This document shows, piece after piece, positions 9,975 through 18,588 of a stretch of 64,000 nucleotides of DNA. Origin of the DNA: Pseudoalteromonas sp. CO133X (GTDB lineage Bacteria; Pseudomonadota; Gammaproteobacteria; Enterobacterales; Alteromonadaceae); NCBI GenBank assembly GCA_004208945.1, contig SGPE01000021.1, positions 1 through 64,000 on the forward strand, given 5' to 3'. Under the pieces are notes generated by a model, which was not told the origin of the DNA, made no database searches, and saw only the letters and a list, made by a program, of their open reading frames with translations. Position numbers and translations under genes: made by a program. How positions within the stretch are numbered: position 1 is the first letter of the stretch; the number at the start of each line of letters is the position of its first letter.

Positions 9975-10883
9975 GTGAAACATCGTAGTTATGAGTTTTG
10001 GGTAAGAACCGCCAGTCTTGTTACGATTATGATGGTGAGTTTGATGATTGCTGCAAAGAGCTGGGCGTGGCTAGCCTCTGGCTCTGCGTCTATGTTGGGC
10101 TCGTTAACCGATTCATTGATGGATATCACAGCATCCCTAATGAGCTTTTTGGTACTTGGTTATGCGCTGCGTCCTGCTGATGATGATCATCGTTTTGGTC
10201 ATGGCAAGGCAGAGGCTCTTGCGGGGCTGGCACAAGCTGCTTTTATTGCCGGCTCAGGCTGCTTCTTAGCATTTCATGGTATAGAAAGGCTGATCAACCC
10301 TGTTACGCTAAAGCACTCAAGTTTAGGTATTTGGGTGAGCCTATTTGCGATAGTGTGTACCTTGGTTGTGGTATTTGTGCAAACCAAGGTGATTAATCAC
10401 ACTGAGTCAATCGCTATTAAGGCAGATTCAATTCACTACAAAGGCGATTTAATTCTTAATCTCGCGGTATTAATCGCGATAGTGTTAGCCAAGTATGGCA
10501 TGACCTATGCCGATCCCCTTTTTGCCATTGGTGTGGCTGTTTACTTACTTTATAACAGTTGGGATATTGCCCGTGACAGTGCCGACCACTTAATGGATAA
10601 AGAACTACCTGATGAAGAAAAAGCGGAAATTCTGAGTATTGTAAATAGCCATAAAGAGGTGTTTGGCGCGCATGATATTCGTACACGCCAAGGGGGGAAA
10701 ATTAAATTTATTCAGATGCACTTAGAGCTTGAAGACAATTTACCCCTTATTCGCGCACACCAAGTCGCAGATGAAGTGGAGGCGATGATAAAGGCTTATT
10801 TCGACTGTGAAATGGACATATTAATGCACTTAGATCCGCTTTCTGTTGTTAAAAAGCCACCTTACAGTGAATCACAAAACTGA
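9975..10883 (+). CDS. fieF: Cation-efflux pump of the CDF family (FieF)
   Basis: 302 aa, GTG start at 9975 with an AAGG ribosome site. Six membrane helices and a C-terminal cytosolic domain. The transport-site ligands line up with E. coli FieF/YiiP (D45, D49, H153, D157) as Asp46, Asp50, His154 and Asp158; DHRFGHGKAE after helix 2 is also conserved. It exports Zn(II)/Fe(II) by proton antiport. Its 3' end overlaps the convergent lysophospholipase gene by 22 bp. Confidence 0.94.
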   Translation: MKHRSYEFWVRTASLVTIMMVSLMIAAKSWAWLASGSASMLGSLTDSLMDITASLMSFLVLGYALRPADDDHRFGHGKAEALAGLAQAAFIAGSGCFLAFHGIERLINPVTLKHSSLGIWVSLFAIVCTLVVVFVQTKVINHTESIAIKADSIHYKGDLILNLAVLIAIVLAKYGMTYADPLFAIGVAVYLLYNSWDIARDSADHLMDKELPDEEKAEILSIVNSHKEVFGAHDIRTRQGGKIKFIQMHLELEDNLPLIRAHQVADEVEAMIKAYFDCEMDILMHLDPLSVVKKPPYSESQN

Positions 10884-11803
10884 TAAAAGTCAGTGAGCAC
10901 AGCGTGTCTTATCTCATCTCGCTCGAATAACAACTCATGGCGTGCATGTGGGTAGCTTTTTAAGCGTGCTTTTTTTTGCCTATGTGTGAGCGCAAATTGT
11001 GCGGCGTTATCAACAACGGTATCTTGCTCTGCACTGGCAATGAAAAGAGGGATCGACACTTTTCTGTCTACTAATGTGGTAATGAAATCAAAAGAAGCGT
11101 TTAGCCAGCCATAGGTCACACCACCTAATTGTAAATCAGGCTCTGCTAAATAAAGCTCTCTGAACTGCTTATACCTCACTTCACTGCTTGTGAGCTCATT
11201 TACGGTAAAGTCGACGGGTAAATAATTGTTTTGTCCAAACGCATAACTGCGGCCAAGGCCAATTAAAGAGGCTATTTTCGCGGCAAGTTTAGCAAGAGGT
11301 TTTGGGGTGCCTTTGGTATAAATATCAAACATAGGCGCTGATAAAAATGCCCCTGAAAATGTATGTTGATAACGGGACAAAAAGTCATAAGCAATCGCAC
11401 AGCCCATAGAATGGCCAAGTAAAACCTGTTTGCCTTGCCAGTGTGTTTGTACCACTTTGTCGTTAAATGTAGCAAAGTCGTCAGCGTAATCACTAAAACG
11501 GTTTACATAGCCTTTATGTGTGTTTTTTAAAAGGCGGTAAGAGCGTCCTTGGCCTTGATGGTCAACGATAAAGACGGCATAACCATTTTGGTATAACTCC
11601 CACAAAAGCTCTTTATATTTAAACAATGACTCGATACGACCACTGCTAATTATAATTGCTGTCGTTGCTTGCTGTGGAATTGCAAATCCATAGTATAAAG
11701 TACCATGACGGGTCGTTAAAAAGTCTTGTTGTAACTGCTCTGAAAAAAACGTGTTTATTTTGGTTGTGTTATTAGCAAGGTTGGCTTCATCACTATAAAA
11801 CAT
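10862..11803 (-). CDS. pldB: Alpha/beta hydrolase, lysophospholipase L2 type
   Basis: 313 aa. The nucleophile elbow is LLGHSMGCAIA; the acid and base are probably Asp in SAEQDTVVDN and His in PHARHELLFE. The VDHQGQGRS motif is typical of monoglyceride lipase/lysophospholipase L2 proteins. No signal peptide is seen, so it is probably cytosolic or loosely membrane-associated. It starts 2 bp after the sensor-kinase gene and may form a cpxR-cpxA-pldB transcript. The pldB symbol rests on family resemblance; the substrate is unproven. Confidence 0.83.
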   Translation of the reverse strand: MFYSDEANLANNTTKINTFFSEQLQQDFLTTRHGTLYYGFAIPQQATTAIIISSGRIESLFKYKELLWELYQNGYAVFIVDHQGQGRSYRLLKNTHKGYVNRFSDYADDFATFNDKVVQTHWQGKQVLLGHSMGCAIAYDFLSRYQHTFSGAFLSAPMFDIYTKGTPKPLAKLAAKIASLIGLGRSYAFGQNNYLPVDFTVNELTSSEVRYKQFRELYLAEPDLQLGGVTYGWLNASFDFITTLVDRKVSIPLFIASAEQDTVVDNAAQFALTHRQKKARLKSYPHARHELLFERDEIRHAVLTDFYQFCDSL

Positions 11804-11805
11804 AC

Positions 11806-13188
11806 TTAGCTCTTTATTGGCAGGCGAATTTTAACGCAAAGCCCGCCTTGTTCTTGGTTTTCGAGTATTAGCGTACCATCATGGGCTGAAATTGCATTTT
11901 TGGCAATCGCAAGCCCTAAACCTGTACCTCCTGTATTTCTATCCCTAGCATGCTCTTGACGAAAAAAAGGTTCGCATAATCTTTCAAGGTTGGCTTCATC
12001 AACCCCTTTACCGTCGTCACAAATAGTAATGTAAATCGCATCAGATTCAGACAGTATTAGATGAATGTGTTGAGTGGCATATTTAATTGCATTACGGAGC
12101 ACATTCTCAAGCGCACTGGCGATGAGTGTTTCATCACAAGGCACTTCTTTTTCAATTTTTCCCTCAACGCTGAGGTGCTTATTGCACTGGTTTGCCTCAA
12201 AGCGAACATCATTTAAAACATGATCAATAATAACCTGTATCGACTGTGTACTTAGCGATAAAGTCTGACTTTTTGCTTCAAGGCGAGATACCTGTAAAAC
12301 ATCTGCAATCATTTTATCAAGCTGATTCGCCTCTTTTTCAATACGCTCTAAATAGGCTTGTTGTGCATCTTCTGCTTGCATCTGTGCAAGGCCTGTTGCC
12401 ATTTTAAGACGCGTTAGCGGAGAACGTAACTCATGAGAAATATCTGCAAGTAAACGTTTTTGCGCACTAATTAATTGCTCAAGCTGTGTTGCCATTGTAT
12501 TAAAGTCGCGCCCTAATACGCCCAACTCATCTTGTCGTGAATTAGAGATATCAGCACGTGCCGTTAAGTCGCCATGCGCAAGCTTATTGGCAGTTTCTTT
12601 AAGGCTGTTGATAGGGGCTATCAGATTGCGGCTAAAGAAAAAACTCAACATAAGTGAGGCGATTACCGCAATAATAATTTTTAACCATGTTGGCATAAGC
12701 CAAAGACCAACAAAGAAGGGCTTTTTACGTTTTTCATCTATTTCATAAAGGAAAAATGTTCCCTCTGGCACATCGATTTTTACAGGCCCATAAGCTTGGT
12801 ATTCATCGGTAAAGATAATTTGTGGTGACATACGCTTGGTAAAGTTTAATAAACTTAAGTCTATGTCCTTAGAAATAGGCTCACTGAGCATCTCTACACC
12901 ATGCACTTCACCATTTAAATACAATAACTTGTGTTTCGATAGGCGGGGATGTGAAATAACATCTTGTGTTGATTTGCCATGTTTAGCCACAATACGCTCA
13001 ATACTTTTTGCCGTATATTGCAAGTTTTTAAGCATGGGGCCGCGAAGCTCATCATTACCCACGTTGCTGGTTAATTTACTTAAAAATACCAAGGTGGTAA
13101 TTGTGGCGATAACCGTTACCCAAAACCAAGCAAAAATCTTTAAAAATAAATAATGACGTGGTTTTTTAAACCAATCAGGTGTCTTCAT
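11806..13188 (-). CDS. cpxA: Envelope-stress sensor histidine kinase CpxA
   Basis: 460 aa. TM1 about residues 16-37, a short periplasmic region (about 38-165), TM2 about 168-186, HAMP 187-238, then the dimerisation domain with SHELRSPLTRL (phospho-acceptor His252) and the ATPase domain with NVLRNAIKYA (N box), CDDGKGVD (G1) and GTGLGLAI (G2). It sits 1 bp after the cpxR-type regulator and faces a Spy/CpxP gene, which identifies the pair as CpxRA. The known role is sensing misfolded envelope proteins and phosphorylating CpxR. Confidence 0.88.
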   Translation of the reverse strand: MKTPDWFKKPRHYLFLKIFAWFWVTVIATITTLVFLSKLTSNVGNDELRGPMLKNLQYTAKSIERIVAKHGKSTQDVISHPRLSKHKLLYLNGEVHGVEMLSEPISKDIDLSLLNFTKRMSPQIIFTDEYQAYGPVKIDVPEGTFFLYEIDEKRKKPFFVGLWLMPTWLKIIIAVIASLMLSFFFSRNLIAPINSLKETANKLAHGDLTARADISNSRQDELGVLGRDFNTMATQLEQLISAQKRLLADISHELRSPLTRLKMATGLAQMQAEDAQQAYLERIEKEANQLDKMIADVLQVSRLEAKSQTLSLSTQSIQVIIDHVLNDVRFEANQCNKHLSVEGKIEKEVPCDETLIASALENVLRNAIKYATQHIHLILSESDAIYITICDDGKGVDEANLERLCEPFFRQEHARDRNTGGTGLGLAIAKNAISAHDGTLILENQEQGGLCVKIRLPIKS

Positions 13189-13189
13189 A

Positions 13190-13879
13190 TTACTCGCCTT
13201 GAATCAGCACATAGCCGCTACCACGCATTGTTTTAATACGCTCATTATTTACATGCTCAGCAATTTTTTTGCGAATATTGCTGACGTGCATGTCGATTGA
13301 GCGATCAAAGGGAGCAAGGCGTCTGCCGAGCACTTGTTCGCTTATTTGCTCTTTACTTATGACTTCTCCTGCATGCTGAACTAGCATGGCCAAAATTTCG
13401 TACTCAGTGCCTGTCAGGCTCAATGTGTTTTCATTCACAGAGGCTTCGCGAGTCGCAAGGTTAATATGAATGCTATTTACACTCAGGGAGCTTGTTTGCT
13501 GCTGCGATAAGCTATTAATATGTTCAATACGACGAGTTATCGCTTTTACGCGAGCTAGTAACTCTCTGTGATTAAAGGGTTTAGGGATGTAGTCATCAGC
13601 ACCGAGCTCTAAGCCAAAAATACGGTCGAAGTCTTCGCCTTTAGCGGTGAGCATTATAACAGGCGTGAGCTTTTTCTGACGAAGTTGTTTTAACACTTCA
13701 AAGCCGTCCATAGATGGGAGCATGACATCAAGTAAAATAAGTTCGTAATTGTGATTAAGAGCGTGCGCTAAGCCTTCAGCACCATCATGAAAACAATCTA
13801 CTGCAAACCCTTGTGCGGTTAAGTACTCGCTGAGTAGTTCGCACAACCCTGTATCGTCGTCGATCATTAATAGTTTCAT
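13190..13879 (-). CDS. cpxR: OmpR-family response regulator CpxR
   Basis: 229 aa. Receiver domain with the acidic pocket at DDD (residues 7-9), phospho-acceptor Asp51 (LLDVMLPSMDG) and Lys in PKPF; the C-terminal winged helix includes LTGTEYEIL and RSIDMHVSNIRKKI. It is expected to bind tandem GTAAA motifs; such motifs lie 43-80 bp upstream, between it and the divergent chaperone gene, which fits autoregulation plus activation of the chaperone. Translationally close to cpxA. Confidence 0.9.
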   Translation of the reverse strand: MKLLMIDDDTGLCELLSEYLTAQGFAVDCFHDGAEGLAHALNHNYELILLDVMLPSMDGFEVLKQLRQKKLTPVIMLTAKGEDFDRIFGLELGADDYIPKPFNHRELLARVKAITRRIEHINSLSQQQTSSLSVNSIHINLATREASVNENTLSLTGTEYEILAMLVQHAGEVISKEQISEQVLGRRLAPFDRSIDMHVSNIRKKIAEHVNNERIKTMRGSGYVLIQGE

Positions 13880-13921
13880 TCTGACACCTGTTTATTCGTT
13901 TCTATAAGGTTATTCTACTTA

Positions 13922-13959
13922 GTAAATTGTGTAAAAGTGAATCTTTACATAACCTTTAC
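13922..13959. promoter_or_regulatory. Two CpxR-type boxes between cpxR and the Spy/CpxP gene
   Basis: On the plus strand GTAAA occurs at 13922-13926 and 13931-13935 (4-bp gap). On the minus strand GTAAA occurs at 13959-13955 and 13948-13944 (6-bp gap). The E. coli CpxR consensus is two GTAAA in tandem with a gap of about 5. One pair facing each gene suits control of both divergent transcripts. A possible -10 for the chaperone gene, TATAGT, lies at 13991-13996. Confidence 0.7.
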
Positions 13960-14050
13960 ACTGGTTTGCGTTCCTTTGCATTGAACTTTGTATAGTTAAC
14001 TCATCAGCTCAAAATAAGCATTGAGCACAACCCAACAAAAGGTAATGATT

Positions 14051-14581
14051 ATGACTATTTCAAATAAGCTTTCTAAATTCGTATTTGTTTGTGGTTTAGC
14101 AGCAGCCAGTGTTGCTGCAACTCCTGTTATGGCAAAAGGGGATATGCATCGTGGCATGAACTCACACGCGCGTTTTTTATTATCTGAGCGTGGTATTGAT
14201 AAATTACAACTGACTGAAGACCAACAAACGCAGCTAAAAGCTATTTTTGCTGAGCAAAAAACGCAATTTAAAGCACTGCATGGTGATAAAGAAACCATGA
14301 AAGCTAATCGTGCAGCTTATAAAGAAAAGATGGATGTGCTTCTTGCAACCCAAGCGTTTGATGAAAATGCAGCAATGGAATTGATTAAAGCGCGTGAAGA
14401 AAAAACACAACAAGCTGCTTTGATTAAACTAAAATCAGAGCATGCTATTTGGCAAGTTCTTAATGCTGAGCAGCGTGAAAGCTATAAAGAAATTAAAAAG
14501 CATATGCGTAAAAAAGGCCACAAGAAAGGTCAACATCGTCCACGTGGTGAGCGCAAAGATAAACGTTCAGACAGTAAATAA
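14051..14581 (+). CDS. Spy/CpxP family periplasmic refolding chaperone
   Basis: 176 aa from the ATG at 14051 (ribosome site AAGGTAA); a TTG at 14021 in the same frame is rejected. A signal peptide ends near TPVMAKG. The mature protein is mostly helical with two LTxxQ-type motifs, LTEDQ and LNAEQ, the mark of the CpxP/Spy family. The last ~25 residues form a strongly basic tail of Lys, Arg and His. It should buffer envelope folding stress and, if CpxP-like, restrain CpxA. Whether it is CpxP or Spy in function cannot be told from sequence. Confidence 0.88.
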   Translation: MTISNKLSKFVFVCGLAAASVAATPVMAKGDMHRGMNSHARFLLSERGIDKLQLTEDQQTQLKAIFAEQKTQFKALHGDKETMKANRAAYKEKMDVLLATQAFDENAAMELIKAREEKTQQAALIKLKSEHAIWQVLNAEQRESYKEIKKHMRKKGHKKGQHRPRGERKDKRSDSK

Positions 14582-14584
14582 TTA

Positions 14585-14613
14585 AAAAATGCGGCTTAAA
14601 TGCCGCATTTTTT
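14585..14613. terminator. Bidirectional terminator between the chaperone gene and yacG
   Basis: Perfect 11-bp stem AAAAATGCGGC / GCCGCATTTTT (14585-14595 and 14602-14612) with a 6-nt loop, A-rich on the left and T-rich on the right. It serves two convergent genes. Confidence 0.88.
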
Positions 14614-14633
14614 ACATTTTGAGCTTAAAAACT

Positions 14634-14867
14634 CTATTCTTTAAAAAACGAGTCGTCATTTTTAGCAAGCATGGCTTCGATATCTTCAATCATATCTTGG
14701 TTTAGCTCGTTGGCATTGCTAATAGGGCTCGAGATTTTATTATTCTCAAACGACCATTCACCTAGGTCGATAAGTTGGCAGCGTTTTGAACAAAAAGGGC
14801 GGTGCGGACTTTGTTCTGACCATTCGACTTTTGCTTTACATGTTGGGCAGTTTACAACTGTTGGCAT
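14634..14867 (-). CDS. yacG: DNA gyrase inhibitor YacG
   Basis: 77 aa. A four-cysteine zinc site (Cys7, Cys10, Cys26, Cys30: CPTC and FCSKRC) is followed by DLGEW and an acidic tail, the standard YacG pattern. In E. coli it binds GyrB and blocks DNA binding by gyrase. In many gammaproteobacteria it follows coaE and zapD; here it follows pilB, 72 bp downstream, and no zapD is seen nearby. Confidence 0.93.
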   Translation of the reverse strand: MPTVVNCPTCKAKVEWSEQSPHRPFCSKRCQLIDLGEWSFENNKISSPISNANELNQDMIEDIEAMLAKNDDSFFKE

Positions 14868-14939
14868 GGTTTTCTTCTCAATTAAGCTTATGCATTTAGG
14901 TGATCTTACTAAAGCTCAGCGTGAGAATCGAGTCACGAG

Positions 14940-16616
14940 TTAAAAACTCGTCACACGATTTACTTCAGCCAGTGAGGTAACACCATCTGCTGCTTTTTTT
15001 AGCCCCGACAGTCTTAAGTTATTAAAGCCAGATTTGAGCGCCACCTCTGCAATTTCAAGCGAATTACCACCACGCATAATAATTTGTGCTATTTCAGGTG
15101 TGATCTGCATAACTTCATAAATACCAACACGGCCTTTATAGCCTTCGGTACAACTGTCGCACCCTTTAGGTGCAAATAATTGAATTTCACTTAATGTGTC
15201 TTTATCAAAGCCTTGGCGAATAAGCTCTTCATCGGGGAGCTTTTCTGGGGTTTTACATTTAGGGCATAAGCGACGCGCTAGACGCTGTGCAATGATAAGA
15301 CTAATTGAGCTTGCTACGTTATACGCAGGTACACCCATATTTAATAAACGGGTTAAGGTTTCTGGTGCCGAGTTGGTATGCAGAGTAGATAAAACTAAGT
15401 GGCCTGTTTGCGCTGCTTTGATTGAGATTTCAGCAGTTTCAAGGTCACGGATCTCACCGACCATAACCACATCGGGATCTTGTCGTAAGAAGGCTTTCAA
15501 GGCATTGGCAAAGGTCATATCTGCTTTTGGATTGATTTGCACTTGGTTAATGCCTTCAAGATTGATCTCAACAGGATCTTCGGCGGTACTGATATTGCGC
15601 TCAGGCTGGTTCAGAATATTTAAACCAGTATAAAGCGATACGGTTTTACCAGACCCCGTTGGGCCGGTTACCAATATCATACCTTGTGGTTGCTCAAGGG
15701 CATCCATGTAGAGTTTTTTCTGCTCTGGTTCATAACCGAGTACATCAATACCGAGCATGGCACTTGATGAGTCGAGAATACGCATAACGATTTTCTCGCC
15801 CCAAAGAGTTGGTAAGGTACTGACACGAAAATCGATACTCTTTCGCTCTGTTATTTTTAGTTTAATGCGACCATCTTGAGGTTTACGCTTTTCTGCAATA
15901 TCTAAGCGAGACATTACTTTGATACGTGCTGATAAACGGCTCGCTAAGCTATTCGGCGGACTGGCCATTTCATGTAAGATGCCATCAATACGAAAGCGCA
16001 CTCGATAGCGGTGTTCATAAGGTTCAAAGTGTAAATCGGATGCACCTTTCTTAATGGCATCCATCAATATTTTATTGATGTAGACGATGATAGGGGCATC
16101 GTCTTTGTCTTCATCACTGCCTGAAATATCTTTAGGCTTTTCAGTTTCAAGATCGCCCAGTTCTTTAAATTCGTCTTCGCTTAAGTGCAAACTACCCGTT
16201 GCATCCAGCAGTTGTTCTATTTTATTTTCTAACTGGTTGTAATCAACCACCACCACTTCACATGATAACCCTGTGCTAAATTCAAAGTTTTCAAATGCAC
16301 CGTAGTCAGTAGGGTCAGAGGCTGCAATATAAAGTTTACGGCCCTTTTTAATGAGCGGTAGAATGTGATGCTCGCGAATTAGCTTTTCTTTTATCAGCTC
16401 TTCACTGATAAGCGAGACATCAAAGTCTTTAATATCGAAATAAGGAACACGAAAAAGATCGGTGCACTGCTCCGCAAGCTCATGGCCATCAATCTGGCAG
16501 CTTTTAGAAATAAGCTCAGCCGTAGAGTTATATTCACGCTGCTTGAGTTTTACTGTTTCTGCGTCAATACGGCCAAGAGTAATAAATTTTCTAAGTAACG
16601 GTGAGTTAATATTCAT
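14940..16616 (-). CDS. pilB: Type IV pilus assembly ATPase PilB
   Basis: 558 aa. N-terminal MshEN-like domain (about 1-150), then the secretion ATPase with Walker A GPTGSGKT at 318-325, Walker B and the Asp box in [13 protein letters not shown], and a tetracysteine zinc site (CPKC, CDSC) near the C terminus. It powers pilin polymerisation at the inner membrane. It is separated from pilC and pilD by coaE, unlike the usual pilA-pilB-pilC-pilD order, and has its own 174-bp upstream region (16617-16790) in which I see no other gene. Confidence 0.96.
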   Translation of the reverse strand: MNINSPLLRKFITLGRIDAETVKLKQREYNSTAELISKSCQIDGHELAEQCTDLFRVPYFDIKDFDVSLISEELIKEKLIREHHILPLIKKGRKLYIAASDPTDYGAFENFEFSTGLSCEVVVVDYNQLENKIEQLLDATGSLHLSEDEFKELGDLETEKPKDISGSDEDKDDAPIIVYINKILMDAIKKGASDLHFEPYEHRYRVRFRIDGILHEMASPPNSLASRLSARIKVMSRLDIAEKRKPQDGRIKLKITERKSIDFRVSTLPTLWGEKIVMRILDSSSAMLGIDVLGYEPEQKKLYMDALEQPQGMILVTGPTGSGKTVSLYTGLNILNQPERNISTAEDPVEINLEGINQVQINPKADMTFANALKAFLRQDPDVVMVGEIRDLETAEISIKAAQTGHLVLSTLHTNSAPETLTRLLNMGVPAYNVASSISLIIAQRLARRLCPKCKTPEKLPDEELIRQGFDKDTLSEIQLFAPKGCDSCTEGYKGRVGIYEVMQITPEIAQIIMRGGNSLEIAEVALKSGFNNLRLSGLKKAADGVTSLAEVNRVTSF

Positions 16617-16790
16617 TGCGCACCTTGGTTGATCCTTTCTTTGTCACAATTTATCAGAAAAAAGAAGGGTGTAACATGAGTCTTGTCTATTTCGGCAAAA
16701 TAGCCAAATAAATTCACTATAAAGTCAGTTGTTTATAAGTTGTGCTAGTTATTTATTCTTAACTTTGATTGAGGTTAAAACCACGCCATG

Positions 16791-17396
16791 TTAACTCATT
16801 GCACTTAACTGCAAATAGCCTTGGTGCAGTGCTTTAACGTCATTGGCAACCTCGGTTAATGGGCGATTATTATCTAAAATGTCGTTTGCTTTTTGTTGCT
16901 TATTTTCGCGCGACATTTGCGATGCGATAATTTGCTTAGCTTGTTCGATTGATACTTTATCGCGGGCCGTTGTTCTGGCTATTTGCACATCAACTGGCAC
17001 ATCTATTAATAAAGTATGTGAGCAATACTGTTCAAGACCATTTTCAAATAACAAAGGAGCAACGAGTATCACATAATCGCTGGTGGCCTGCGCTAATTGC
17101 GTAAGCATCGACTCCCTTATTAGTGGGTGCATTAAAGCATTTAACCACTGTTTCTCGGCTTCATTTTCGAAAATAATTGCACGAAGTTTTGCTCTATCTA
17201 GTGTACCTTCTGAGGTTAAAATGTCTTCACCAAAATAGGCTGTTATCTGCTTTAGCCCTTGTGAACCTGGTAGCACGACTTCTCTGGCAACAATATCTGC
17301 ATCAACCACCGTGATTGATAGATCTTCGAACATCGCACTAATTGCACTTTTACCTGAGCCGATACCGCCAGTTAACCCTAATACCCAATTTGCCAT
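16791..17396 (-). CDS. coaE: Dephospho-CoA kinase
   Basis: 201 aa. The P-loop is GLTGGIGSGKS at the N terminus, followed by DADIVAREVV (substrate-binding Asp) and HPLIR, all typical of CoaE. It phosphorylates dephospho-CoA, the last step of coenzyme A synthesis. Two bp separate it from pilD, so it is almost certainly on the same transcript; the pilD-coaE pairing is common in gammaproteobacteria. Confidence 0.96.
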   Translation of the reverse strand: MANWVLGLTGGIGSGKSAISAMFEDLSITVVDADIVAREVVLPGSQGLKQITAYFGEDILTSEGTLDRAKLRAIIFENEAEKQWLNALMHPLIRESMLTQLAQATSDYVILVAPLLFENGLEQYCSHTLLIDVPVDVQIARTTARDKVSIEQAKQIIASQMSRENKQQKANDILDNNRPLTEVANDVKALHQGYLQLSAMS

Positions 17397-17398
17397 AG

Positions 17399-18295
17399 TT
17401 AGTGACCCAAATAGCTAAAGTAGTAAGCTTGTATTTGTTCACCCCACAGTAAAGTAACCCAGCCAGCAATCGCAAGGTAAGGACCAAATGGAATCGGGGT
17501 CGTTTTATCTTTACCTTGCAAAATAATTTGAGCAATACCAATGATTGCGCCCACCACACTTGAAAGCAGCACAATGGTTAAGATTGATTGCCAACCTAGT
17601 AAACCACCAAATACGGCTAAAAGCTTAAAGTCACCATATCCCATACCTTCTTTACCGGTTGCTAATTTAAATAACCAATAAACACTCCATAAACTTAAGT
17701 AACCAACGGCTGCGCCAATTATGGCGTCAGAAGGGGCAATGGTGATATCCATGACTGCTGCAATGAGAGTAAGCCATACCAGTGGAAGAGTGAGTTGGTC
17801 GGGGAGTAACATATGATCGATATCGATAAATGTTAAAGCAATAAGCACCCAAGTAATGAAAATATAAAGTAAGGCAAGTTCTGTTGCACCAAAGAGTGAT
17901 ACCACCACCAGGCTTAACCCTGCAGTGAGCATTTCTATGATTGGGTAGCGAACAGAAATTGCTGTTTTACAACTGCCACAGCGACCTTTAAGTAACAACC
18001 AACTAATAACAGGAATATTTTGCCATACCTTAATAGGTGCTTTGCATTTTGGGCATGTTGAATTTGGTTTAATTAAATTAAACGGTGTCTGCTCTGTGGT
18101 ATTTTGAGATGGTAATTCATCAGCTAATAAAACACGGCATTCCGATTGCCATTCTCGTTTCATCATTAGTGGCAACCTATAAATTACCACATTTAAAAAA
18201 CTGCCAATACACAGGCTAACCAGCCCAACAGTTAAAAAATAAAACCACGGTTGGCTTTGCATTACAGTGGCAATATCAAGAAAGAAATTTTGCAT
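17399..18295 (-). CDS. pilD: Prepilin peptidase / N-methyltransferase PilD
   Basis: 298 aa, about eight membrane helices. The cytoplasmic zinc loop has CPKC and CGSC pairs (about residues 76-113). The two catalytic aspartates of the aspartic prepilin peptidase lie in DIDHMLLPD and GYGDFK. It removes the leader of PilA-type pilins and methylates the new N terminus. It overlaps no neighbour but is followed 2 bp later by coaE; a 293-bp REP-rich gap separates it from pilC upstream. Confidence 0.96.
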   Translation of the reverse strand: MQNFFLDIATVMQSQPWFYFLTVGLVSLCIGSFLNVVIYRLPLMMKREWQSECRVLLADELPSQNTTEQTPFNLIKPNSTCPKCKAPIKVWQNIPVISWLLLKGRCGSCKTAISVRYPIIEMLTAGLSLVVVSLFGATELALLYIFITWVLIALTFIDIDHMLLPDQLTLPLVWLTLIAAVMDITIAPSDAIIGAAVGYLSLWSVYWLFKLATGKEGMGYGDFKLLAVFGGLLGWQSILTIVLLSSVVGAIIGIAQIILQGKDKTTPIPFGPYLAIAGWVTLLWGEQIQAYYFSYLGH

Positions 18296-18330
18296 TAAAC
18301 TACCTAAAACTTTTTGTACATCACAAGCGC

Positions 18331-18570
18331 AATAAATTATCGCGGGTAAATCCGCTGCTACAAGGGCGTAGTCGCGATTTTATATCGCGGTTTAAGTTGC
18401 TATGGCCAATGTGCTTTATAAATTGTCGCGGGGTAAACCCGCTGCTACATGGGCGTAGTCGCGATTTTATATCGCGTTTAAATTGCTGTGGCCAATGTGC
18501 TTCATAAATTGTCGCGGGATAAACCCGTTGTTACAAGGGCGTAGTCGCGATTTTATATCGCGTTTAATTA
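18331..18570. repeat. Tandem REP-like palindromic repeats, three units of ~86 bp
   Basis: Three tandem units (about 18331-18419, 18420-18505, 18506-18570; period 86-87 bp) fill the pilC-pilD gap. Each holds hairpin A (TCGCGGGGTAAACCCGCTG, with variants) and hairpin B (GTCGCGATTTTATATCGCG at 18371, 18458 and 18544), joined by GCTACAAGGGC; the linker GCTGTGGCCAATGTGCTT-type sequence follows the first two units only. The palindromes keep pairing through base changes. A single related copy lies at 23189-23262. This is the arrangement expected of REP/BIME elements; they may affect mRNA stability between pilC and pilD. Confidence 0.85.
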
Positions 18571-18588
18571 ACCACACCCGAATGGTAA

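Noticed and set aside
18331..18570. Possible CRISPR array because of regular ~86-bp repeats
   Set aside because: The intervals are themselves repeated, not unique spacers; no cas genes are nearby; the units are palindromic REP type.
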